Below are positions 54,301 to 64,000 of a stretch of DNA of 64,000 bases, one piece after another (within the stretch, counting starts at the first letter, position 1; each line of letters begins with the position of its first letter). A model generated the notes under the pieces. It had not been told where the DNA came from and ran no database searches. It saw only the letters and a list, made by a program, of their open reading frames with translations. The stretch is from Oegoconia quadripuncta (lineage: Eukaryota > Arthropoda > Insecta > Lepidoptera > Autostichidae). The stretch covers positions 7,216,413 through 7,280,412 of the forward strand of contig OX438751.1 in the NCBI GenBank assembly GCA_949316235.1, given 5' to 3'. Position numbers and translations under genes: made by a program.

Positions 54301-57300
54301 CCTAGGTGTTTTAATTTTGAAGGTCTATCGGAACTTTCAACCATTTGAAAACTATAGCATGTGCCATAAAATACTCCCGGGGACAATCCTAGTTAGGTGT
54401 AAGTGATTCTTTGGTAATGGCGGTATTAATTAATCACGTGCGTGGAAGTAAATAAGGTAATACGTCACATTAATAAAATTTCAATATTTCGAAAAATCTC
54501 ACGTAGGTACTTGCGTCCGTAGTAGTATATTCGTACCATATTTCAGCGCTAATTTTAATATACTAGGCGGAAACAAGATACCTAAGTATAACCGAACTTC
54601 ACTTGCTAAGTTCGTTGATCATCTAATTTATGTGTTTTCGTTTAATAAGCACACCTATACCCCAAGAACATTTTTTATTATTGTTAATTTGAGTAGTCTT
54701 TCGTACTCGTAGAAAAATACATATTTTGAAAATATCCTGTCGGTTTTACAAAGTTTGCTGTACGTACCATTCTCTAGTAAATGAGTTCCCGTCCAAATTA
54801 ATTCATCTAATCGACACGCCAATGCGTCGATTTCGTGTTATGACCACCCTTTAGGTCAATTAGAACCGTATTAGTAAGCTATCGCGCTCCTTATAAGTAA
54901 ACAGATTAAATATTATGTAGTGTAATCACAAACTGCGCATAATAATTGTCTTTGGAACGAAATTAGCTAAGAGCGAGTCGGCGCCAAGTGTGATTAGCAA
55001 GCGTACCCTTATTTGTATGGGTAACTAGATATTATATTATTACAATCACTTATGTTTTATATGGACACGCGTGTAAAGTCTTTATCTATACTTATGGAGT
55101 TATGCGTAATTAGGCGAATCGTAATGTATGGCTGACATTTCCGCTTTTTCAGAAAACTGTGCTGTTAAAAAAATTGTATTGCAATAGGGGGGCGTTACAA
55201 GTTTGTCTGTGCCTACCTCTGTGTCTGTCTGTGGCTTTGTGGCGTCAAAACGGGACGGAGCCTGAAAACGGTTACCGAAAGTTGATGTTTGCAAGATGGT
55301 TCTTTACCATGTTTCATGCAAAGCGGTTAAGCCGTTTCGAAGACATTTAGTTTTTAAATCAGTTGCTTTGTTTACCTGGAGGGTAATTTATCGTGTTCAT
55401 CGTTTCCCGCGGGGGTTTCCTAAATTTTCAACTTATAGATAAATAACAAGTTGTTCAAATATGTACCTAACACAGTTTTTTAGACTACAGTAATTTTTTT
55501 CATGATGTCTCTTACATAATGACCTGCACCTATCGTTTTCATTCTTTATATTTAAGTATTAATGCCACTATACCAACAAATTCGTCATTCCAACTAAACA
55601 CATGTACAAACAGTAGTCGACATTCAATATGTGACCGCTAAACCGATTGAGTCACCTACTGCGTCACAAAAACTTGACTCATACTGGCACGCGCTCTTCT
55701 CTCATACATTAATTTTTTTCTTTGCCATAGGTGTTACCTGCCCGCTGATTCATCGGTAACCAGCCCATGGGGTTAACAAGACCGGATTTGAAGATATGTG
55801 AAGATCGATGATGTTACAACTTTATGGTGCGTCATCTAAGTTCATCTATCATAAAACATGACTGATTTTAAATGTGGAATCTGAAAGTCCGTGGCTAAAA
55901 AGACGCTCATAGATATCTAGGTCCATTAACTTTTAATGGCGAGATGTAGGTATGATCTCGTATTATCGTACGACCTCGTTACGTCGTGTCGGTGCTAGGT
56001 TCATTCCAACACTGCCCGTGATCAACTGATCAACACAGCGATACGAAGAAATTACATTCGTCCGGTTGTATGTAACGTCGCAAATTACTAGATATCATAG
56101 ATTGTAGTACGTTTATGTAATAACTCTGTGATATTTAAGATGATTAAGTAAGAGATGATAGAATGACTCACCGTACAATGTTTGATTTGTAATCTCAAGT
56201 AAATAATGCTAACACTCCATTCTGGGACAATATAGGTATGCTTATAAGTGTTATTGTGTACTATCCATTATTTTTTAATAATCCCATTAAAATTTCGACT
56301 TTTCGATAGGAAAGTTACGGAACTTTTATCTTGTTTTTCTCCATACTTAAATCGATATGTGCGAAGAGAGCATTTTTTGTAGAGTCGAAGTGGTTTCGTT
56401 AGATTGTTTATTGCTAATATTAGAATACTTATCAGTGTGATTCACTTAAAGAGAAAGCCTCGAGAAAGTAGGATAATATAGAGAATTTTATTGTAGTGTA
56501 GGTGTTCTGTGGAGAGCCGTGGGCAGATTGTTGCGGCGCGGAGCGAACGCCGCACATTCGATGACTAACGGGTTTTAACCCGAACTCTGACACAGACTGA
56601 CATACAAAACACGAGTTGAACGTCATTCATATAAATTACTATTGCTAACAGTGTTTTATACAAGTTATTAGGTATAAATAATATTTTTTATCCAGTTTGT
56701 GTACCTACCTACGCACATGTACCGTCGAACGACGTTCTGTTTCACCTTTACCCGACAGCCTCAAAATGGGGGGTTATGTTTTTCGAGTGTATGTATGTAT
56801 GTAGATTTCTATGTTGCCCCTGTAGCCTCAACTACTCGACCAATTTTGAAAAGCAAGATGTCGTCCCTAGAACGTCATAGGATACATTTTATGGTAAAAA
56901 ATCCAAATTGGCACCCGCAAAATGCAAAATATGCTGTCGGGTTTTTTGGTTTTTAAATATTTATTTCACTATGTCATAAAAATAAAAGGGCCTTAAATGA
57001 TCAGGCGGAAACTGATGGAAGTTTATAATAGGTACCTATACCTACCATACCTAAAACTTAATTAGGTTAATTGTCTTGTATTAATTGTATTAAGAAGTTC
57101 CTAAATGGATTTTATCTATAAAATTGGCTATGTACCTACTACGTAACTTCTTGTATGTTAGTTCCGAGGTAAACACTGTTGCTTATTTTTTTTGTTTATC
57201 GAAAAATGAACAAATTTGTTTTGATTATATACTTTGTTTTGTAATAAAAAATATTGTATGTTTGTTTTACAATTAAAAATTGGGCTATGAAGAATGAGAG

Positions 57301-57870
57301 CATTGTACTTCTAATATTTTATGTAAATATGTAGGTATTCTGCTAGTTTCGGCAATATTTATTTTTACGGTCATGTAGTATCTCAGTGTAAATATTTACT
57401 AACATAATAATATAATTAAGCATAGTTTCCATTATTAATTAATTAGGTATAATAACATCACAATATTATATAAGAAACTGCCTTTAGTTTTAAAAATCAA
57501 TATAGCTAAAAAAATATGTACTTTTTGTAAAGTTATGTAATTGTAAGCTAGTCAGTAATCAACTATCTATACCTATTCGTATATAACGAGCAAGGAATCT
57601 TTGTAAAGTTTCATTGACATGGTTGCGTGAAAGACGGATTTTCTTTCATTCACATACATTGATTTATCAGTTAATGATATCAGACTTGTGCATTAAAAAT
57701 GTATGTAAGTAGTTGAACATATAAATCGTGTAAGTAAGGCTGCATAATGGTATAAATAGAAAAGACTTTGCTGTTTGTTAAGTTGTAAGAAATATCTCAA
57801 CAGGATACAGATTCTGTCCCAAAACACGTAAGACTTAAACAGGGTCTGGTATGAAAATAAAACAATCACA
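54301..57870. other. Intergenic sequence, no gene supported
   Basis: About 3.6 kb. 56749-56875 (TTACCCGACAGCCTCAAAAT, GTAGCCTCAACTACTCGACC) is a repeat shared with 63898-64000. 55195-55345 is an old dispersed repeat. No convincing ORF. Confidence 0.35.
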
Positions 57871-57890
57871 TCCAAAATTAAATAACTTCT

Positions 57891-60680
57891 TTTATTTCAG
57901 AGTCAAATTTGTTTCCTACATAAACGTGTTAGAATGACAGACAGACGCTGTAACATTAATTGACCATTACACTAATGGTACTCGCGTTTAGCTGTTAACT
58001 TCTGGTGCATGAGTGGAGGGCCGGTGAAGTCGGTTTAGTCAATACGAGTGGTTCGCGCGCCATGTTTCCAAGAACCGTCTTGCACATGTGCAATTTCCAT
58101 ATGCAGAGATCGCATCTCTTTGCAGTTTTAATTAGACTCAGATAAGTGGTATATTTATATCCCAACGAACGGGCATTCATTCACACATTTACCGTTAATA
58201 CGAAGGCGTTGGTCGTTCTTCAAACGTGGCGCGCGATATATAAAACTACACGGAAATCTACTACCGGTATTACAGACTTTAACATTATATTAATAATAAA
58301 GATTTAATTTTATTAACTATGCAATTATGATCACAATACCCATGAACCAAACGCGATCCTGAACGTTCTGTAACCCCTGAAGATAACAACTACACTCCAC
58401 TACCGAGCGGGGACCAAGTGGAGGCAACAAATATCCACATTGATACCTACAAGCGACGTTTAAACTTGGTCGTGTTAAATGCCTTTACTCAGTCCCCGGC
58501 CCGTATTGCCAAACGCGTCTAATTACGATCCAATGCCACAAACACCTAATTTTAATCAATAATCAACAATTATCGCCCCAACTCTAACACTACACGCCTT
58601 TATTACCATCTATTATACGATCAAGTGGAAAAATAATTTTTGATCCTCCATCGAAATCAACGTAACATCTCCCCATGCTCGTGTCACATGGCAAAACAAA
58701 ACTACAAGGCAAAACACGGCGCAGTACGGGAGCGCAACCCACGGCAACTTACATACTACGCGTCAGAGGCAATTTAACGTTCCTTACCACCTTAGGGATA
58801 AGTAAGAAATTTCTGGATACTACAAACTAGTCGTTATAAACAAAATGGGCTCCACTCCCGACTGCGCGAAGATAGGTAATTGGAAAGACAATAACTACTC
58901 TCCATATGCTTATAAGAACACTTCATAAAACAGCTTTCTTTAATATTATACTACACAATTTACACATTTAGGTTTACATTTTTACACAGCAATAATAATT
59001 GTTTTGTAGTCTTCATTATAATATACTCTCTATACTCCCAATTGCTAAATATTGTCGCTTATTAAGCATGTTTTTTTTTATTTATATAGACACCGAATGG
59101 TCATTGGTGCCAGAATACTTTTATATTCACAAAATACTTATACCATCTCCAAATCGCCATACCTAATTAGAAACCTTTGCTAGTGATCCGACATTACTGT
59201 TTTAGAATTCAATATTATTCAATATTAGTCACTATTTATTCCAAATCGATAAGTAACCACAATTAAAACCTAAGATTCAAACTAAACTACCAGAATTTAT
59301 AACAATTTTCATAACGGACAGTTGACAGATGTTTAAAATTCACAAAGTTATCGGAACTAAGTTCAAACAATAATCTATAAATGCTGACAATATTGTCTTT
59401 TGTCTGGAATGACACTAAAGAAACACTTAAAACACTCTACGGCATGTTGCAAAACATCAATGTCTAAAGCGTATAAATACGTTAGAATTTAGACGACTGA
59501 CCGCGATCAGACTTCACTAAACAAAAACTCGTGTTAGTAAAATAAAATTTTAGATAAAAATTATGGCAAAATATTGGCGAAGTGTAGCGTAATAGCTCTC
59601 CACGAATATTTATTTTATTAAGTTACAAAAGATCCAATACCGTTGCAAAACAAACACAAGCATTCAACAAACAGCCGCGGAACTTCTCCGACCGATACAC
59701 CCGATGGAAACTCAGAGAGACGGTCGGGACACCGTGGCCATACACAGGCGGCGACAAACACATCACAAATAGGAAAAAAATCACTACAATCATCATTAAT
59801 ATTAAATTGGAAAGAAAATTGAAGATTGCAAAAGTTATTCACAGCAACTGGAAACAATTAGGGGTTTCAAGGCGACATTAAAAAAAAAGAAACGAACGTA
59901 TTCACGATAATAACAGATGGCGTTCTACTGAACTCAAGTGTCAATCGTACAATGACATCAATCAAAAATAATATAATTAAACGGATTATTGTATGATTGA
60001 CTCGTTAGAATCAGCACCACCTGCCGAGACTATTGGTACTATTTTTTTTTAAATTGTCACCTGGATGAGCCCTCATTCCAGCCAATGTAAACAATAGTTA
60101 GCACAGACATGTCGCGCGATGTGAACTAGTGGGTGATATAGATATTTACATAAATAACGCGCATAATATAAAATATTTGAAAGACATAACCATCTTAAGT
60201 ATTCATTACGTAACATTTTTTATTTAATACACTATGGCATTGCAACTTTGTGACTCGATTGCGGCTACACGCGTCGATGAAATAAAGATTTTTAATATTC
60301 TTTGAAAGGTAGAAATAAAGTATATGAAAGAAAATTATAGAATAGAATATAAAATAAAATTTGCTATGATTTTGCAGACAAACTATAGAAGTGTACAAGC
60401 CACCATTACGTGGCGTACAATGAAACATTTGAAAAAACCCCGATTCAACGAACTGACACTATCAATTTAACTTTACGCTCCCGATTGCAGACATCGCATT
60501 ATGGCATCGCATTGAATAACAGTTCGTTCATGAATTACATGTACGATCGTCCACACACAAACCGCGTCTAGCACCTTAGTGACTAAATATGTTGACATAA
60601 AAATGTATAATTCGAATAACATTCCGCATCTCAGTGTGTGGTCGATCGTTTCACAACGGGCGTATTCCTAGTGTTCGATA
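57891..60680 (-). other. Candidate 3' UTR of an unidentified minus-strand gene
   Basis: On the minus strand this follows the stop codon at 60681-60683 and ends with AATAAA-type sequence (TTTATTT on plus, 57891-57897) before AT-rich DNA. It is the longest stretch without a recognised repeat, as expected for transcribed or constrained sequence. No long ORF lies within. Inference from composition and signals only. Confidence 0.35.
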
Positions 60681-60850
60681 TCACTTGTGGCATACAAGTG
60701 GCAACGTTCGGTACACGTGGTATGTTTTGCGTGGTATGCGGTACGTGCGGTGGCCGCACGGCAGACAGGCGGAAGCGGGACCGCAGCGCCACGCGGCGAG
60801 AGGCGAGGCCTGCGCACGCGCCGGCCGCATATCCTCGACATTATAGGTCC
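60681..60850 (-). CDS. Candidate last coding exon of a minus-strand gene (partial)
   Basis: On the minus strand GTTATTTCCATCGCAG (ending at 60851) is a good splice acceptor. The frame from it reads TYNVEDMRPARAQASPL and on to ...TLPLVCHK and TGA. Codon third positions are strongly G/C in an otherwise AT-rich region, which favours this frame. A second minus frame through MSRICGRRVRRP is also open, so the frame is not certain. I do not recognise the protein. Upstream exons would lie to the right, possibly beyond the window. Confidence 0.35.
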
Positions 60851-60924
60851 CTGCGATGGAAATAACATACATTACCATTGGCTGAACTGAATAGAAGTTA
60901 GTACTGATTGTAAAGTAAATAATA

Positions 60925-61170
60925 AATAAATATCCTTGGACATACACACAGCGCCATTTAGTTCTATATTAAGCAACTAGGCTTGTATTATGGATCCACA
61001 TGGTTGATATACTACAAAAATACATTTTTTTTATAAAGAAATACGTATAAATTGAAAATGTCCATTACTCGGGTACACATTCATCATACAATATGTCCCT
61101 AGCGGGATTCCAACCCGCGACCTTTCATTATAGTAGTCATATACCAAATCACTACACCAAACAGGTCGTC
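60925..61170 (-). mobile_element. SINE family B (full length)
   Basis: AAATATCCTTGGACATACAC left; TAGCGGGATTCCAACCCGCG (reversed B box, one mismatch) and CACTACACCAAACAGGTCGT right. Confidence 0.8.
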
Positions 61171-61206
61171 TGAATAAAATAAATGCCGTTATAATGGTAT
61201 GGTTTT

Positions 61207-61499
61207 AACCGCCTCCATGGCTCAAACATTAGGTTTACGAATCGAAGGTCGCGGGTTCGATCCCCAGCGGGGTACATGTTTAAGTACTCGGTTTGGTTGG
61301 TGGCTAGCTACCACCATCTTTTCTAAATCTGCCGCCAAGCAACAACGTTAATAGCATTGTTGTGTTCCGGTTATCAGTGATAGGAGAGCCAGCTCCCCCA
61401 AATATGCTGGGGTTTCCGCGTCAGTACTCTTCGACCTCATCTTCACTTAACATCAGGTGTGATTGAGATCAAGTACTAACCCGTTGTGCATAAAAAAAT
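61207..61499 (+). mobile_element. SINE family A (near full length)
   Basis: Head AACCGCCTCCATGGCTCAAA with a short deletion, intact B box GGTCGCGGGTTCGATCCCC, body with small deletions, and tail TGTGCATAAAAAAATA. Confidence 0.85.
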
Positions 61500-61728
61500 A
61501 GTGTGTTAACCAGATCGGTCATCATCATATCATCCACAGGACTTCCACTGTTGAATAGAATTCCAGAACGACCGGTTGCCCCACCGCCCATCAGTTCTTC
61601 GAACTGCATACTACCACTTCAACTTATTAATCCGCTGGGCTGAGTCGGTAACTTTCGTCTACGGATTTCTTCATTACAGATTCGATCACGTGCCCTCGCC
61701 ATAGCTCGTTGCGTGACCTTGAGCTTTC
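61500..61728 (-). pseudogene. RTE-type LINE ORF2 fragment adjoining the tandem array
   Basis: The minus strand reads IRKLKVTQRAMA, then RDRICNEEIRRR, conserved RTE ORF2 blocks. Homology runs without a break into the first tandem unit, which carries the block just upstream in the protein. Left part GTTAACCAGATCGGTCATCA also occurs at 29640. Confidence 0.65.
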
Positions 61729-62588
61729 TTATGAGGCTCATAGTGAGAGATCACGTTTCAGTGTTACTGGTAACACACATTGATTAAAGACTTTCATTTT
61801 CAAGCACCGTGGTATTTTGGACGAGAAGACGATGCGCAGTTTGAACGATGCCCATCCGAGTTGAATTCGTCAATTGACCAGATCAGTAATTAATGGTTGC
61901 TTATGAGGCCCATAGTGAGAGATCACGTTTCAGTGTTACTGGTAACACACACAGATTAAAGACTTTCATTTTCAAGCTCCGTGGTATTTTGGATGAGAAG
62001 ACATTGCGCAGTTAGAACGATGCCCATCCGAGTTGAATTCGTCAATTGACCAGATCAGTAATTAATGGTTGCTTATGAGGCCCATAGTGAGAGATCACGT
62101 TTCAGTGTTACTGGTAACACACACAGATTAAAGACTTTCATTTTCAAGCACCGTGATATTTTGGACGAGAAGACGATGCGCAGTTTGAACGATGCCCATC
62201 CGAGTTGAATTCGTCAATTGACCAGATCAGTAATTAATGGTTGCTTATGAGGCCCATAGTGAGAGATCACGTTTCAGTGTTACTGGTAACACACACAGAT
62301 TAAAGACTTTCATTTTCAAGCTCCGTGGTATTTTGGATGAGAAGACATTGCGCAGTTTGAACGATGCCCATCCGAGTTGAATTCGTCAATTGACCAGATC
62401 AGTAATTAATGGTTGCTTATGAGGCCCATAGTGAGAGATCACGTTTCAGTGTTACTGGTAACACACACAGATTAAAGACTTTCATTTTCAAGCTCCGTGG
62501 TATTTTGGATGAGAAGACATTGCGCAGTTTGAACGATGCCCATCCGAGTTGAATTCGTCAATTAACCAGATCAGTATAATTAATGGTA
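61729..62588. repeat. Tandem array of five 172-bp units derived from RTE ORF2
   Basis: Units start at TTATGAGG: 61729, 61901, 62073, 62245, 62417, spaced exactly 172 bp. Units 1 and 3 share one set of variants (AAGCACCGTG, GGACGAGAAGACGATG), units 2, 4 and 5 another (AAGCTCCGTG, GGATGAGAAGACATTG). The minus strand reads LGWASFKLRNVFSSKIP then SLKMKVFNLCVLPVT, an RTE ORF2 block ending in a stop at each junction. Each unit also contains GTGTTACTGGTAACAC and GTCAATTGAC palindromes. Confidence 0.9.
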
Positions 62589-62663
62589 AGTATTACGTAT
62601 TTTTTGTCACTTCAGCCATTATATTTTATTCATAAAAGTAGTTTAATTTCAAATACTGGATGA

Positions 62664-63040
62664 GTTTTTTTACCATGAGGAAAAAATAGGGCATATTAGG
62701 TAAGTAAAATAGAAGGTATTGGCATAGGTAGTTCAATTTTTTTTTTCAAAACCATCATCGAATAAAGCCTCAATTGTATTTGACGGTCGCGGTTGTAGCC
62801 TATCCCACATAATTACATCAAAAAATTAAATAAATAAAGAAAACTTGGACAAAATATTCGGTTCTAAATTAAATTTCGCATACCCTACCTTCTGCATATT
62901 CGCGTAGGTACCCTACAAATCCCGCTAGTTGCATATCAATCTTAGGTCGCGAGTGCGTTTTTGAAAAAAAAAATTACCTATGCCAATAACTTCTATTTCA
63001 CTTATCTAATATGCCCTTTTTTTCCTTACGGTAAAAAAAC
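62664..63040. mobile_element. MITE with about 80-bp arms (GTTTTTTTACC ends)
   Basis: Left GTTTTTTTACCATGAGGAAA, right TTTCCTTACGGTAAAAAAAC; inner arms GGGCATATTAGGTAAGTAAA and ACTTATCTAATATGCCC, GGTATTGGCATAGG and CCTATGCCAATAACTTC are also complementary. Second family member at 40012-40309. Confidence 0.75.
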
Positions 63041-63434
63041 TTACCCGGTATGTTGACAAAATTCCCATCGGCTATCACCAATTCTGCCCCACTGCGACTG
63101 CCACTTTATGGACAGAACTTTATTATTATTTCCATCTACCCTCAGTGACTTATGGTAACTTTTATTCAGATTATTCCTATAAGTACCCATCATACCACCA
63201 CTGCTCATCTTTGGGAATAAAACTAAAAGAAGATGCCAAACATTATAAGAGCACGTGTCCCAGAATATACAGAGATAAACTATGCAATTTAGTTAGTATA
63301 AACCTCCATAAAAAATGTTAAAAAATGTTCACTGGTGCGACATGTTTGTGGAGGCAAGGAACTGACTGATATTTTGTTTTTATGTTATCTATCAGTACAC
63401 AATCGGCTGCTAATTAATACCAAACTATTAAATT
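63041..63434. other. Unassigned sequence
   Basis: No repeat or ORF recognised. Confidence 0.3.
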
Positions 63435-63674
63435 TTATGTGTGAAGCCAATAAAATTGGCTTTGTACATTCTGGGGCATACTTTGCCATTCTTGTTTCGT
63501 CCTGACCACCGTCATCATCCATCCATCTGGATTATCGAAGATACGTAAACTGAAATGGTCACCACTAATGGACGTCGACCAAAACTGGGTACCAGACTTG
63601 GTGCTGGTCGATGTGAATAATCCGATCCATGATATAAAATTCCTTTCAGTCATTTTTCTCACGATGTTTACCAT
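63435..63674 (-). CDS. Unrecognised 79-codon ORF
   Basis: ATG at 63674 down to TAA at 63435, preceded in frame by a TGA close upstream. Composition is protein-like (aromatic residues spread evenly, IFDNPDGWMMTVVR). I do not recognise a family. Its first bases (AACATCGTGAGAAA) resemble a phrase in SINE family D, so it may belong to an unknown repeat. It could also be a small gene or an exon of the minus-strand gene. Confidence 0.2.
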   Translation of the reverse strand: MVNIVRKMTERNFISWIGLFTSTSTKSGTQFWSTSISGDHFSLRIFDNPDGWMMTVVRTKQEWQSMPQNVQSQFYWLHT

Positions 63675-64000
63675 TACTCAACGAACACGCTAAGCATTCG
63701 GGGGAGAATTTTTTATTCAACAGAAAACGTCAGCAATTGAAGACGCAGAAACTGGCAATCGCCAACTTGTCTAACGTCGCGATTAAAGCAAACCCCAGTT
63801 TTTAATTAAACGCCTAGATTCTTAGAAAAAGCTCAGCGGGTGTACCACGTAAAAATTTTGCGTTCAATCGCTAATAATTTAGTCGAATTTAGTCTTTTTA
63901 CCCGAGTGGCCAAGGAAGGAGGGTAATGTTTTTCGATTTCAATGTTACCTCCTATAGCCTAAACGGCTTGACCGATTTGAAAGTACATGGTGTCCTTAGA
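63675..64000. other. Window end, with a dispersed repeat at 63898-64000
   Basis: TTTACCCGAGTGGCCAAGG and TATAGCCTAAACGGCTTGAC match 56749-56875. It runs off the window edge. Confidence 0.4.

Noticed and set aside
60634..60890. Plus-strand ORFs over the GC-rich patch as a gene start
   Set aside because: Several frames are open simply because the patch is GC-rich; the minus strand has the better splice acceptor and GC3 pattern.
61729..62588. Tandem array as a CRISPR
   Set aside because: Repeats are directly abutting 172-bp units with no short repeats or unique spacers, in a eukaryotic context.

Overview
The window is AT-rich invertebrate nuclear DNA, most likely from a moth or butterfly. The reasons are long introns with consensus GT-AG sites, many tRNA-derived SINEs, several copies of a Helitron-like repeat (starts TCTAACTAATATTATAAA, ends GCGGGCGGAAAGCTAG) that I associate with Lepidoptera, CR1/Jockey- and RTE-type LINE pieces, and many small inverted-repeat elements. 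There is no bacterial or phage architecture. No homology search was possible. Repeat family labels A-D are mine.

Main gene (+ strand, 837-41099): six coding exons at 837-974, 28144-28326, 28877-29196, 32995-33112, 35459-35822 and 40891-41099. All have GT-AG junctions and matching phases, and together encode 443 residues. Domain order is signal peptide, PSI domain, hybrid domain, shortened I-EGF stalk, beta-tail domain, one membrane segment, and a cytoplasmic tail with NPLY and NPTY. This is an integrin beta chain, but the ligand-binding betaI (vWA-like) domain is absent. Exon 2 ends where betaI should begin and exon 3 starts where the hybrid domain resumes; the 550-bp intron between them holds a SINE and no betaI exon. 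Two of four I-EGF modules and the membrane-proximal HDRREF-type tail motif also appear to be missing, and an RGD tripeptide lies in the stalk. A betaI-less integrin beta with the full double-NPxY tail is the most interesting object here.

Intron 1 (975-28143, 27 kb) is a repeat reservoir. It holds a nearly intact CR1/Jockey-type LINE (about 11250-15213) broken by one in-frame TAG and one 46-bp poly(T) insertion, a SINE between two 210-bp direct repeats (3305-4054), and a MITE with perfect 64-bp terminal repeats nested in a SINE (20325-20915). Introns 3-5 hold more SINE, Helitron-like, LINE and MITE copies.

Downstream (41100-57870) is mostly intergenic repeats plus unassigned sequence, with a near-perfect 66-bp hairpin at 46712-46777. 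From about 57.89 to 60.85 kb lies a repeat-poor block that looks like the 3' UTR and last coding exon of an unidentified minus-strand gene.

The right end (60925-64000) holds two SINEs, an RTE fragment, and a five-unit 172-bp tandem array (61729-62588) made from a piece of RTE ORF2, followed by a long-TIR MITE and an unrecognised 79-codon ORF.
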